From contig CAZSWT010000084.1 in assembly GCA_964611035.1 (NCBI GenBank), forward strand, positions 1 through 12,382: a stretch of 12,382 nucleotides of DNA. The letters run 5' to 3'. The stretch is from B33-G16 sp964611035 (GTDB taxonomy: Bacteria > Desulfobacterota > DSM-4660 > Desulfatiglandales > B25-G16). The notes below the pieces were generated by a model, which did no database searches, was not told the origin of the DNA, and saw only the letters and a program-made list of their open reading frames with translations. Both the position numbers and the translations under genes were made by a program. Below, piece by piece: positions 1 to 8,406 of the stretch. Every line of letters begins with the position of its first letter. The first letter of the stretch is position 1.

Positions 1-53
1 TGTGGCTTTGGGTATTAGGGTATGGTTTGTAAACATTAAAATAGGAGGGAAAA

Positions 54-692
54 ATGAGAGTACGAGATTTTATGAGTACCAATGTGGTAACTGTTGATGA
101 GAAAACCTCAATCGACGATGCCAGAAAGATAATGGGGGCCCATAAGATTAGAAGGCTGCCGGTTATGAAAAAGGATAAACTGTTAGGCCTTGTCACTGAG
201 CGCATGCTTTTAGAGGCATCTCCTTCTCCAGCGACATCTCTGAGCATCCATGAATTACACTATCTTCTGGCCAAGATGACCGTCAAAGAGATAATGGTCA
301 AGAACCCTGATACTATTTCTCCTGACATACCGGCTGAAGAAGCACTGCAATTAGGGCAGGAAAAGGGCTATGGTGCCTTTCCAGTTGTGGAAAATAAGAG
401 ACTTGTTGGTATGGTTACCGAGTCAGATATTGTAAGAATGATGACACGGGTTTTGGGGGTAAAAGAAAAGGGCAAGAGAATAGATATAAGGGCTTCTAAT
501 AACTTTGGTAACATGAAAAAGATCATGGACATCCTCGATAAGAATAAAACGGTGTTGTTAAGCCTGATGACTCTCCCCCCTGAGGAGTGGGAAAAGGATT
601 GGCTGGTAATGTTACGATTAAAGAGTGAAGATACTGGCCCGATAACCATGGAGTTAGGATCCTCTGGTTTCAATGTTACCTATGTGGGGTAG
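54..692 (+). CDS. CBS-domain pair with C-terminal ACT-like domain (AcuB-like)
   Basis: A 212-residue soluble protein. Two CBS repeats are visible: residues about 1-60 (opening with VRDFMSTNVVTV and closing with LLGLVTERMLL) and about 75-135 (opening with VKEIMVKNPDTI and closing with LVGMVTESDIVRMM). The remaining 70 or so residues (from about 143, RIDIRASNN) resemble the ACT-like tail of Bacillus AcuB, and the length fits that family (about 210). CBS pairs usually bind adenine nucleotides, so the likely role is sensing energy charge and modulating a partner; the partner cannot be read from the sequence. The start is supported by an AGGAGGG ribosome binding site just upstream. The next gene begins 97 bases downstream and may be separately transcribed. 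Family assignment is firm; the cellular role is inferred. Confidence 0.9.
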   Translation: MRVRDFMSTNVVTVDEKTSIDDARKIMGAHKIRRLPVMKKDKLLGLVTERMLLEASPSPATSLSIHELHYLLAKMTVKEIMVKNPDTISPDIPAEEALQLGQEKGYGAFPVVENKRLVGMVTESDIVRMMTRVLGVKEKGKRIDIRASNNFGNMKKIMDILDKNKTVLLSLMTLPPEEWEKDWLVMLRLKSEDTGPITMELGSSGFNVTYVG

Positions 693-789
693 GACTTTTC
701 TCGGACGATAATAAGCTTGAAGATAGTAATCGGTGATAGTGACGGTATCGAATATTTAAAAATGATGCCATAAGAAAGGAGGTATAGAT

Positions 790-1284
790 ATGGATTTGAG
801 TAAATTTAGTGAAAACACGCTCCTTGTGGCAGCACTAAAAAGCGAGATAGATAGCAATGAGATTTATCAACATACAGCGAATAGGGTAAATAATGCACTG
901 CTAAAAGATAAACTCACCTTCCTCGCCTCTGAAGAAGTAAAACATCGAAACATTATTGAGGGAATCTATAAAGAAAGATTTCCTAACGAAGAATTACAAA
1001 TCCCCGAAAAATCGCCTGTGCCAATGCCAGAATTAATAATTACTGATGAGATGATGCCTATTAGTGAAGTGTTTTTAATGGCCATGAACACAGAAAAAGC
1101 ATCATATGATTTTTATAATGAACTGGCAAGGTTGTATGAGAGCAATCCCAAACTAAAGAAGACCATAGAGTACGTAGCAACAATGGAAATGGGCCATTAT
1201 AAACTTATCGAAATAGAAAAAGATAACATGAAAAAATTTGAAGATTTTGATATCTATTTGCCAATGATTCATGTAGGAGCTTAA
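790..1284 (+). CDS. Ferritin-like (rubrerythrin-type) diiron protein
   Basis: A 164-residue protein with the four-helix ferritin-like pattern. Metal-ligand candidates are E19 (or E24) in helix 1, E49-x-x-H52 in helix 2, E102 in helix 3 and E133-x-x-H136 in helix 4, the classic diiron spacing of rubrerythrin-like proteins. There is no C-terminal rubredoxin domain and no CxxC pair, so it would need an external electron donor. Family members reduce peroxide or handle iron in anaerobes; that role here is by homology only. The ATG follows an AAAGGAGG ribosome binding site with good spacing. No adjacent gene clearly shares the job. Confidence 0.87.
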   Translation: MDLSKFSENTLLVAALKSEIDSNEIYQHTANRVNNALLKDKLTFLASEEVKHRNIIEGIYKERFPNEELQIPEKSPVPMPELIITDEMMPISEVFLMAMNTEKASYDFYNELARLYESNPKLKKTIEYVATMEMGHYKLIEIEKDNMKKFEDFDIYLPMIHVGA

Positions 1285-1379
1285 AAATTTTTATATGTGA
1301 AATTTTGCAACCTTTCGAAATTAAAGACAATTTTTGAAGCATCTATTTTTTACCTCACAATGGGGTTCACTTTACAAAT

Positions 1380-2564
1380 ATGCTCACATTATTAAACACA
1401 TTAGGAAAAACAGTTGAGACATTTCGACCAGTCGATGAAAAAGTTATAAATATATTTACATGTGGCCCATCAGTCTACCAAAGATCTCATATTGGAAACT
1501 TCAGGACATTTTTGTTTGAAGACATAGTGGTTCGATACTTAGAATATTTAGGCTACACTGTCAAAAGAGGAATGAATTTTACAGACATCGAAGACAAAGC
1601 GTAACCCACCTTACAGAGGAAAATATCAGGAAATTTATAGAGGAAATAGATTTTTTAAGGATGAAGATACCGGATTACCTTCCTAAGGCCTCTGATGCCA
1701 TTGATCAAGCCGTAGAGATTATAAACCGCCTCCTCGATCTCAAGGTTGCATACTGGAATCGAGGAAATGTTTACTTCGAACCGCTAAAATTCTCTGGATT
1801 TGGAGAGATTTATGGGCTGGACATGACTCGATGGCCATCAAAAAAGAGGCGTTTTCATAGGGATACATATCCAGGAATGCGCTGGAACCTGGGGGATTTT
1901 ATCCTCTGGCATGGATATAAAAAAGCCGATACAGTTTACTGGGACACATCTATTGGAAAAGGAAGACCTTCTTGGAATATTCAGGATCCAAGTATGATCT
2001 TCAAACACTTTAATGAAACCCTTTCCATTTACTGTGGCGGGTATGATAATCTTTTTCGACACCACGACTACACACGAGCAATCCTTGAATCAGTATGGCC
2101 ATATCCTATGGCGAGATACTGGCTCCATTGCCAGCACCTTTATGTAAATGGCCAGAAGATGTCAAAGAGCAAAGGGAATATGTATTATATCGACACACTT
2201 CTCGAACAAGGATACGAGATTCAAGAGATTAGGTTCTTTCTTATATATTGCCACTATCGTCAACAGCTTAATTATTCAGATGAAAACATGCGTTCAGTGG
2301 TCGAAAAGTTGAAAAAATTCAGGAGATTGTGTGCACTATAGAAAAAAGATAGCTCAAAGCACATATCTTGATGCAAGGAGTGCCCAAGGACTCAAACAGA
2401 GTTTTGCAGAGAAAATGGACAACGACCTGGATGTAAGGGCAGCCTTCAACGAGTTATATGAAGCATTATCCAGGATTAATGTTAAGACACTGGAATCAAG
2501 TAAAGCCTCAGGAATCATACATGCTCTACGGGAAATTGATAATGTCCTGAAGGTTATCTTTTAA
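1380..2564 (+). pseudogene. Cysteinyl-tRNA synthetase paralogue, two frameshifts, no C-terminal anticodon-binding region
   Basis: Three ORF pieces in two frames read as one class I synthetase of about 395 residues. Piece 1 (1380-1601) holds the first zinc-ligand Cys (C28, TCGPSVY) and a HIGN version of the HIGH motif at residues 37-40. Coding continues from 1601 in the frame one base back (VTHLTEENIRKF), as if one G of GCGGTA were lost. Piece 2 runs to the stop at 2339-2341 and carries KMSKS at 2156-2170. Piece 3 continues from about 2331 to 2564 with DALR-like sequence (FAEKMDNDLDVRAAFNELYEAL), then stops early. Compared with E. coli CysRS, zinc ligand C209 is Asp (1985-1987) and E238 is Thr (2072-2074), while H234 is kept. 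Normal CysRS is about 460 residues; the C-terminal part is absent. No good ribosome binding site precedes 1380. It may be a decaying gene, or an intact paralogue with sequencing errors. It is unlikely to be the cell's real CysRS. Confidence 0.82.
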
Positions 2565-2686
2565 TACCAGCATAAAATCCAGAGCAATAAAGAAACCTTT
2601 CAAAAATCTTTTTCTGAGTAAGCACAGCGGAGGCTGGGTATAGACCGGGAGGCTTCTGGCACTTCCTACATTGTTTGTGAGGGCAT

Positions 2687-3880
2687 ATGGACAATACAGC
2701 CAAAACACTTATTATATTAGGTGTTTTACTTCTTCTTGGTCTTGCAACTGATGTAATTGGCCGGCGCACCCGGCTGCCACGCGTAACATTGCTACTGATA
2801 TTTGGCTTTGTAATCGGCCCAGCAGGCTTAGATTTCTTATCTCCAAACGAAGAAAAATGGTTTTCTATTGTCGCGGACATGGCACTGATCATGATTGGAT
2901 TCCTTCTGGGAGAGAAATTTACCCTCCCCTTGCTTCGTGAGCATGGCAAATTAGTGCTCTGGATCTCCGTGGCCGAAGTTGTTGTAACAGCATTAGTGGT
3001 GCTCATTGGGCTTCTCCTTGTTGGTTTACCGATGGATATGGCCTTGCTGCTCGCAGGCATAGCTACTGCTACTGATCCAGCCGCGATTACCGATGTTGTT
3101 CACGAAACAAAAGCAGATGGTCTATTCACGCGCACCATGCTGGGTATCGTCGCAGTTGATGACGCATGGGGCCTAATCGTCTTCAGTCTCATGCTCACTA
3201 TAGCTCAGGCATTCAGTGGACAGGGTGGTAATATAGGACACCTGCTTACTGGTGCCTGGGAACTCGGCGGTGCCCTCCTTATCGGGATTTTCTTAGGCAT
3301 CCCGATGGCCTATTTAACCGGTCGGATTAGACCAGGAGAACCAACCCTGGTTGAGGCGTTGGGCGTGGTCTTTCTCTGTGGCGGGATTGCCATATGGCTA
3401 AAGGTTTCATTTCTATTGGCCTCAATGGTTTTAGGATGTGTTGTTGCAAATCTGGCTCGCCACCATATACGCCCATTCCATGCCATTGAAGGCATCGAAT
3501 GGCCCTTTATGATCCTATTTTTTGTGTTAGCTGGGGCTTCGCTTCAGCTCGAAACGCTTTTTCAAATAGGCTTTGTTGGATCCGCCTACATCATTTTTCG
3601 AATCATTGGGCGCCTGCTCGGTGGCTGGACAGGAGGTGCCATAAGCCACGCTGATCCATTAATGCGCCGATGGATGGGGATGGCACTGATGCCCCAGGCA
3701 GGAGTTGCCTTGGGAATGGCACTCGTTACAATTGAGCGTCGTCCTGATCTTGGCGAAATAATTCTCCCTGTTGTCATAGCATCAACTGTACTGTTTGAGT
3801 TGATCGGCCCGGTCTTGACACGGACTGGACTGGTTCATGTGGGCGAGGTTCGTCACGATAGAAAAGTGAAGAAAGACTGA
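2687..3880 (+). CDS. CPA2-type monovalent cation/proton antiporter
   Basis: A 397-residue inner-membrane protein with about eleven or twelve hydrophobic segments and no soluble C-terminal TrkA/RCK domain. The unwound-helix motif ATDPA lies at residues 128-132, and the ion-binding DD pair is D158-D159 (VAVDDAWG). Two acidic residues there are typical of electrogenic CPA2 exchangers, as opposed to the ND of CPA1. The role is exchange of Na+ or K+ for protons; the ion cannot be decided from sequence. An in-frame TGA two codons upstream fixes the start at or after 2687. The GAGGG upstream is only 3 bases from the ATG, so translation initiation may be weak. The tail is short and charged (HDRKVKKD). 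Confidence 0.9.
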   Translation: MDNTAKTLIILGVLLLLGLATDVIGRRTRLPRVTLLLIFGFVIGPAGLDFLSPNEEKWFSIVADMALIMIGFLLGEKFTLPLLREHGKLVLWISVAEVVVTALVVLIGLLLVGLPMDMALLLAGIATATDPAAITDVVHETKADGLFTRTMLGIVAVDDAWGLIVFSLMLTIAQAFSGQGGNIGHLLTGAWELGGALLIGIFLGIPMAYLTGRIRPGEPTLVEALGVVFLCGGIAIWLKVSFLLASMVLGCVVANLARHHIRPFHAIEGIEWPFMILFFVLAGASLQLETLFQIGFVGSAYIIFRIIGRLLGGWTGGAISHADPLMRRWMGMALMPQAGVALGMALVTIERRPDLGEIILPVVIASTVLFELIGPVLTRTGLVHVGEVRHDRKVKKD

Positions 3881-3981
3881 TTAATTGAAATTAAACTCAA
3901 GGATTTCACCAAGCGCCTTGGATGGAAATGATGGCTTTGGAGAGTGGTTGAAAGAGCCTTGTTTAAAAGATAACATTACTC

Positions 3982-5073
3982 ATGGGAACAAAAGATAACC
4001 ACAGGAATCAAAATCAGGAAATGGTGATCTTAAAAAATGCAGTTGAAAACACGAATGAGGCATTTGTAACCATAGACGAAAACCATGTGGTCTTATTTTT
4101 TAACAAGGCAGCAGAAGAGATTTTTGGTTACAGCAGACAAGAGGTTATTGGGCGTGATCTTAATGTCATCATGTCACCCAGTTGTAGCAAAAACCACCGC
4201 CAGGCGGTAACGCGCTATGTAAAGACCAGAATACCAGGGCGCATTGGACACGAAACAGAAATGTTAGCCAGCCGGAGGAACGGCGATACCTTTCCTGCAT
4301 CCATTTCATTTTCTGTCACAGAGGTAAACGGAAGTCTTTTCTTTACTGGGATTGTAAGGGATATGACTGAGAAACGGGCACTTCAGGAACAAATCATGCG
4401 TTCGGAGCGAATGGCTGCTCTCGGTCAACTAGCCGCAGAGATAACCCATGAGATCAAAAACCCGCTGATGCTGATTGGTGGTTTTGCCCAACAGTTGAGC
4501 CGGGTCATTGACGATAAAAAAAACCTCAAGAAGGTGAACATTATTACTGATGAGGTAAAACGACTGGAGAGACTTCTGGCTGATCTGAGAGAATTTCATT
4601 TGCCAAAAACCATTGCCTCTGAAAAGGTGGATCTAAAGGAGCTTTTGCAAGAGATTTATTTCATGTTAAAGGATGGCTGCGAAAAGAAGAATATCCGAAC
4701 TGAGTTAAAAATAGACGATAATGCCCTCCTGGTGACTGGCGACAGGTACAGTTTGAAACAGGTGTTTTTAAATCTGCTTAAAAACTCTATGGATGCTATG
4801 GAACATGGAGGAGTCCTCTCAATCCAGACCAGTTTGATCGGCGACCAGGTGGAAATCACCGTGGCCGATGAAGGATGCGGGATCCCTGAACAAGATAAAG
4901 AGAAAATCTTTTCTCCATTTTTTACCACTAAAAAACATGGAACAGGCTTAGGCCTCTGTATCTCAAAAAGGATTATCGAAGAGCATACAGACGGCTCCTT
5001 ATCTATGAAGAGTAAGGAAGGGAAGGGAACATCCTTTAAGATAAGCCTGCCTGTTTACCATGAAACTCCCTAA
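3982..5073 (+). CDS. Soluble PAS-domain sensor histidine kinase
   Basis: A 363-residue cytosolic kinase. A PAS domain spans roughly residues 14-130 (FVTIDENHVVLFFNKAAEEIFGY through GIVRDMTEKR). A short linker leads to the HisKA dimerisation helix with the phospho-acceptor H156 in ITHEIKNP. The HATPase_c domain has an N box (LLKNSMDAM, N268), G1 (DEGCGIP, 297-302), an F box (SPFFTTKK) and G2 (HGTGLGL, 320-326). There are no transmembrane segments, so the signal is intracellular (redox, small ligand or protein). No response regulator is adjacent, so it is an orphan kinase. The start is uncertain: no clear ribosome binding site precedes 3982, and an in-frame ATG at 4021 is an alternative that leaves all domains intact. 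Confidence 0.93.
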   Translation: MGTKDNHRNQNQEMVILKNAVENTNEAFVTIDENHVVLFFNKAAEEIFGYSRQEVIGRDLNVIMSPSCSKNHRQAVTRYVKTRIPGRIGHETEMLASRRNGDTFPASISFSVTEVNGSLFFTGIVRDMTEKRALQEQIMRSERMAALGQLAAEITHEIKNPLMLIGGFAQQLSRVIDDKKNLKKVNIITDEVKRLERLLADLREFHLPKTIASEKVDLKELLQEIYFMLKDGCEKKNIRTELKIDDNALLVTGDRYSLKQVFLNLLKNSMDAMEHGGVLSIQTSLIGDQVEITVADEGCGIPEQDKEKIFSPFFTTKKHGTGLGLCISKRIIEEHTDGSLSMKSKEGKGTSFKISLPVYHETP

Positions 5074-5152
5074 AGGTTCAAACAAAAATTAGCAATAACT
5101 TTAGCACAAGTGGCCATGAGATCATCAATAACTTTTCCTTAGTTACTTAGAA

Positions 5153-5233
5153 GGGCTGTTCTGAAATAAAAATGGAGGGCTTTCGGCGCAGTTGAGAAGT
5201 CCTGCATGGGCATAGTTTGTTTAAAAACAGCCC
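5153..5233. repeat. Short element with inverted ends (stem arms 5153-5160 and 5226-5233)
   Basis: The arms GGGCTGTT and AACAGCCC are perfect complements about 65 bases apart. Pairing extends imperfectly inward (about 12 of 15 positions). It fills most of the 204-base gap between the kinase and the CoA-binding gene. It has no coding content and no T-run, so it is not a standard terminator. It could be a small MITE-like element or a long-range transcript fold. I see no clear target-site duplication. Confidence 0.4.
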
Positions 5234-5277
5234 TCTGATTTGAACAAGAGACAGCCACACTTTAACTGGAATGTATA

Positions 5278-5679
5278 ATGCTCGAAGCAACAATCCTGAA
5301 CAAATACCGCACAGTTGCTATGGTTGGCCTGTCACCAGATCCGAGCCGACCGAGCCACAGAGTAGCCAAATATCTTACCAATCACGGTTACAAGGTAATT
5401 CCGGTCAATCCAGATGCTCAAGAGATAGTGGATACAAGGAGCTACGCTGATATGAGCTCTATACCCGGACCTGTAGAGATAGTAGATATATTCCGAAGAT
5501 CGGAAGAGGTGATGCCTATTGTGGATGAGGCAATCAAGATCGGAGCTAAGGCCGTGTGGATGCAGGAAGGAGTTATTAATGAGGAAGCGGCATTGAGGGC
5601 TAGAGATGCCGGGCTGCTAGTAGTAATGAATAAGTGTATGTTTAAGGAGCATCAGCGCCTTAGCAAAAAACCCGACTAA
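5278..5679 (+). CDS. CoA-binding domain protein (YccU/CoA_binding_2 family)
   Basis: A 133-residue single-domain Rossmann-like protein at the usual family length. Hallmarks are the N-terminal VGLSPDPSRPSHRVAKYL nucleotide-loop region (residues about 17-34), YKVIPVNP (about 39-46), VEIVDIFR, AVWMQEGV and the closing VVMNKCMFKEH, where relatives have a conserved Cys. Members resemble the CoA-binding part of succinyl-CoA synthetase alpha; no catalytic role is established. It ends 19 bases before the copper chaperone gene and so probably shares a transcript with copZ-copA. Whether it takes part in copper handling is unknown. Its ribosome binding site is poor (GGA about 10 bases upstream). Confidence 0.9.
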   Translation: MLEATILNKYRTVAMVGLSPDPSRPSHRVAKYLTNHGYKVIPVNPDAQEIVDTRSYADMSSIPGPVEIVDIFRRSEEVMPIVDEAIKIGAKAVWMQEGVINEEAALRARDAGLLVVMNKCMFKEHQRLSKKPD

Positions 5680-5698
5680 TTAAGAGGAGATAGTCACT

Positions 5699-5905
5699 AT
5701 GGAAAAGATCACATTGTCAATCCCCACTATATCGTGCGAGCACTGTGTTATGACCATTAAAAGAGAACTGGGGGAAATAAAAGGAATAGAAGAAGTGGAA
5801 GGAGACGCCACGACAAAGAAAATCACCGTGCAATGGGATTTGCCAGCGACGTTGGAAAGAATAAAGTCCACCTTGAAGGAGATTAACTATCCCGCCGCTG
5901 ATTAG
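5699..5905 (+). CDS. copZ: CopZ-like HMA copper chaperone
   Basis: A 68-residue protein consisting of one heavy-metal-associated domain. The metal site is C13-E-H-C16 in the first loop (TISCEHCVMTI), a CxxC variant of the usual GMTCxxC that lacks the preceding GM. The rest fits the beta-alpha-beta-beta-alpha-beta ferredoxin-like fold. It is expected to carry Cu(I) in the cytosol and hand it to the downstream ATPase, 35 bases away. A strong AAGAGGAGA ribosome binding site precedes the ATG. The His next to the second Cys resembles other bacterial CopZ-like proteins; strict metal specificity cannot be read from sequence. Confidence 0.88.
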   Translation: MEKITLSIPTISCEHCVMTIKRELGEIKGIEEVEGDATTKKITVQWDLPATLERIKSTLKEINYPAAD

Positions 5906-5940
5906 CTTTCATTGAAGGCAATAATGTAAAGGATAATCCA

Positions 5941-8385
5941 ATGTCCGATAAAAATATTACCCTCCCGGTTACCGGCATGACGTGTGCCAATTGTGCCCTC
6001 AATATACAAAGAAGCCTGAAAAAAGTTACGGGTGTAAAAGAGGCGAATGTGAATTTTGCCACAGAGCAGGCCTCTGTTTCCTTTGATCTGGATCAGGTTC
6101 AAATAAAGGATCTGACAGGCAAGATTCATGATGCAGGCTATGGCGTTGTTACGGCAACTGTCGAGATCCCCCTAACCGGTATGACATGCGCTAACTGTGC
6201 CATGACCATTGAAAGGACCTTGAGCAAGAAGGTTCCTGGTGTGGTCAAGGCCTCAGTCAATTTTGCCACGGAGCGCGCACACGTGGAATACATCCCAACC
6301 ATAACAACCATAGACGATATGATTGCTGCCATAGAAAAGGCCGGGTATGGTGCCATTCGGCCGGATGAATTAATTGAGGGTGAAGACACGGAACTGGCTG
6401 CCCGAAAAGCGGAGATACAAAGCCAGACACGCAAATTTTTAACAGGCCTCATATTCACTGTACCGCTATTTTTTCTCAGCATGGGAAGGGACTTTGGTCT
6501 TTTTGGCCTATGGGCCCATGCCGTATGGGTTAACTGGCTTTTTTTTGCTCTTGCCACTCCTGTCCAATTTTACACAGGCTGGGATTTTTATACCGGAGGA
6601 TGGAAAAGCCTTAAAAATGGCAGCGCTAATATGGACGTGTTAGTGGCTATGGGGTCTTCAGTGGCATATTTTTACTCCCTTGCTGTCCTTTGTTATTCTC
6701 CCCTTGGTGTGCATGTCTATTTTGAAACCTCTGCTGTGATTATTACCCTCATCAAGCTAGGTAAAATGCTTGAGGCCAGAACAAAGGGTCGAACAGGTGG
6801 CGCCATCCGTAAGCTCATTGCACTACGGCCAAAAACCGCAACGATTCTGGAGGATGCAGATGAAAGGGAAATCCCCCTTTCACAGATCAAGGTAGGCGAT
6901 GTCCTCATTGTACACCCCGGTGAAAGCATCCCTGTTGATGGGGTAGTCCTGGAAGGCACATCTACAGTGGATGAATCTATGTTGACCGGAGAACCAATTC
7001 CAGTTGATAAGCATCCCAAAGCCAAGCTTACAGGCGGCACTATCAACGGTGAAGGCCGCCTCAAGTTTGAGGCAACCAGGGTTGGAAAGGATACTGTTTT
7101 GGCTCAGATAATCCGGCTCGTCCAAGAGGCTCAAGGAAGCAAAGCGCCTATTCAGGCCCTTGCTGACCGTGTCGCTGCTGTGTTTGTTCCCGGCGTAATC
7201 GGGATCGCCTTCCTTACCTTCATACTCTGGTGGGCCATAGGAGGTAATTTTATCCCGGCAATGCTCCGATTGGTCGCGGTTCTGGTAATTGCCTGCCCCT
7301 GTGCCCTTGGTCTTGCCACACCCACAGCCATCATGGCTGGAACCGGGAAGGGGGCAGAAAGGGGAATATTGTTTAAAAACAGTGAGTCTTTGGAGATGGC
7401 CACAAAGCTAAATACGATAGTTCTGGATAAAACCGGGACCATCACCATGGGTAAGCCCTCTGTGGTCAATGTGATTGTGTTCGATGCACCTATCAAGGAT
7501 GAAGAGGAACTTTTAAGACTCGGAGCATCAGTGGAAAGGGGATCTGAACATCCCCTGGGACAGGCCATAGTCAAGGAGGCAAAAAAGAGAGGGATTCATC
7601 TCTTCGAGCCAGATGCCTTCATGGCCTTTAAGGGGTTAGGGGTGCAGGCAAAAATAGAGGGGCAGGAAGTCTTGGTGGGGAAGCCCAATTGGTTTGATGA
7701 GATGGGCTTTACCTTTGATGATGCAAAAAATCACGTGCGCTCTTTCCAGAATGAGGGAAAGACGGTGATGATGGTTGTGGTTGATAAAAAACTTGCAGGC
7801 ATTATAGGAGTAGCAGATACGGTAAAGCCCGAATCGAAACAGGCAATTGAGGAACTTCATAAACAGAGCCTAAAGGTAGTCATGGTTACAGGGGATAATG
7901 AACATGCTGCCAGGACAATTGCCTCAGAGGTGAATATTGATGAGATAGTTGCAGAGGTGCGGCCAGAGGAAAAATCCACAAAAATCAAAGAACTCCAGGA
8001 TAAGGGTGAGAAAGTCGGGATGGTTGGTGATGGCATCAATGACGCCCCGGCACTGGCCCAGGCCGATGTGGGCCTTGCTATCGGGACAGGGACCGACGTG
8101 GCCATAGAGTCTGGCGATGTGATCCTTGCCAGTGGTAACCTGAGAGGTGTTTCAAAGGCGATTCAACTGAGTAGGGCTACTATGAGAACGGTCAGGCAGA
8201 ACCTTTTCTGGGCCTTTTTTTATAATATTGTGCTTATTCCTGTAGCAGCAGGGATGCTCTATCCATTTGAATTTCTCCCTGCATTTTTACGACAACTGCA
8301 CCCCATATTCGCTGCCCTGGCCATGTCCATAAGCAGCATTACAGTGGTTTCCAATAGCCTGCTTCTATACAAGACAAAAGCATAA
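5941..8385 (+). CDS. copA: Cu(I)-exporting P1B-1-type ATPase
   Basis: An 814-residue membrane pump. Two N-terminal HMA domains carry GMTCANC with metal cysteines C15/C18 and C83/C86. Core motifs in order: TGEP at 349-352 (actuator), the transmembrane metal site C452-P-C454, the phosphorylation site D496-KTGT, SEHPLG with H537, and GDGINDAP at 696-703. The last two membrane helices carry Y761-N762 and MSISS at 795-799, which with CPC define the Cu+ subclass. It uses ATP to move Cu(I) out of the cytosol. It follows copZ closely. No CueR- or CsoR-type regulator lies in the window, so control is probably encoded elsewhere. It converges with the metallophosphoesterase gene, with about 21 bases between the stops. 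Confidence 0.97.
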   Translation: MSDKNITLPVTGMTCANCALNIQRSLKKVTGVKEANVNFATEQASVSFDLDQVQIKDLTGKIHDAGYGVVTATVEIPLTGMTCANCAMTIERTLSKKVPGVVKASVNFATERAHVEYIPTITTIDDMIAAIEKAGYGAIRPDELIEGEDTELAARKAEIQSQTRKFLTGLIFTVPLFFLSMGRDFGLFGLWAHAVWVNWLFFALATPVQFYTGWDFYTGGWKSLKNGSANMDVLVAMGSSVAYFYSLAVLCYSPLGVHVYFETSAVIITLIKLGKMLEARTKGRTGGAIRKLIALRPKTATILEDADEREIPLSQIKVGDVLIVHPGESIPVDGVVLEGTSTVDESMLTGEPIPVDKHPKAKLTGGTINGEGRLKFEATRVGKDTVLAQIIRLVQEAQGSKAPIQALADRVAAVFVPGVIGIAFLTFILWWAIGGNFIPAMLRLVAVLVIACPCALGLATPTAIMAGTGKGAERGILFKNSESLEMATKLNTIVLDKTGTITMGKPSVVNVIVFDAPIKDEEELLRLGASVERGSEHPLGQAIVKEAKKRGIHLFEPDAFMAFKGLGVQAKIEGQEVLVGKPNWFDEMGFTFDDAKNHVRSFQNEGKTVMMVVVDKKLAGIIGVADTVKPESKQAIEELHKQSLKVVMVTGDNEHAARTIASEVNIDEIVAEVRPEEKSTKIKELQDKGEKVGMVGDGINDAPALAQADVGLAIGTGTDVAIESGDVILASGNLRGVSKAIQLSRATMRTVRQNLFWAFFYNIVLIPVAAGMLYPFEFLPAFLRQLHPIFAALAMSISSITVVSNSLLLYKTKA

Positions 8386-8406
8386 TGAACTACCTTGCAG
8401 CCCCGC

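Noticed and set aside
2600..2686. Purine-rich leader before the antiporter, considered as an ion-sensing riboswitch
   Set aside because: I could not match it to a known riboswitch consensus, and only short weak stems are visible.
3909..3921. Perfect CCAAG/CTTGG hairpin after the antiporter
   Set aside because: Only five base pairs and no following T-run, so not a credible terminator.
3949..3976. TTGAAA with TAACAT 17 bases on, just before the kinase ATG
   Set aside because: The -10 match is weak and the start would fall at the ATG itself, giving a leaderless message; not strong enough to annotate.
5274..5279. TATAAT overlapping the start codon of the CoA-binding gene
   Set aside because: No -35 box at proper spacing, and transcription would begin inside the coding region; taken as chance.
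6138..7860. Several open frames antisense to copA
   Set aside because: They are shadows of the strongly conserved ATPase frame, with no ribosome binding sites or recognisable domains.
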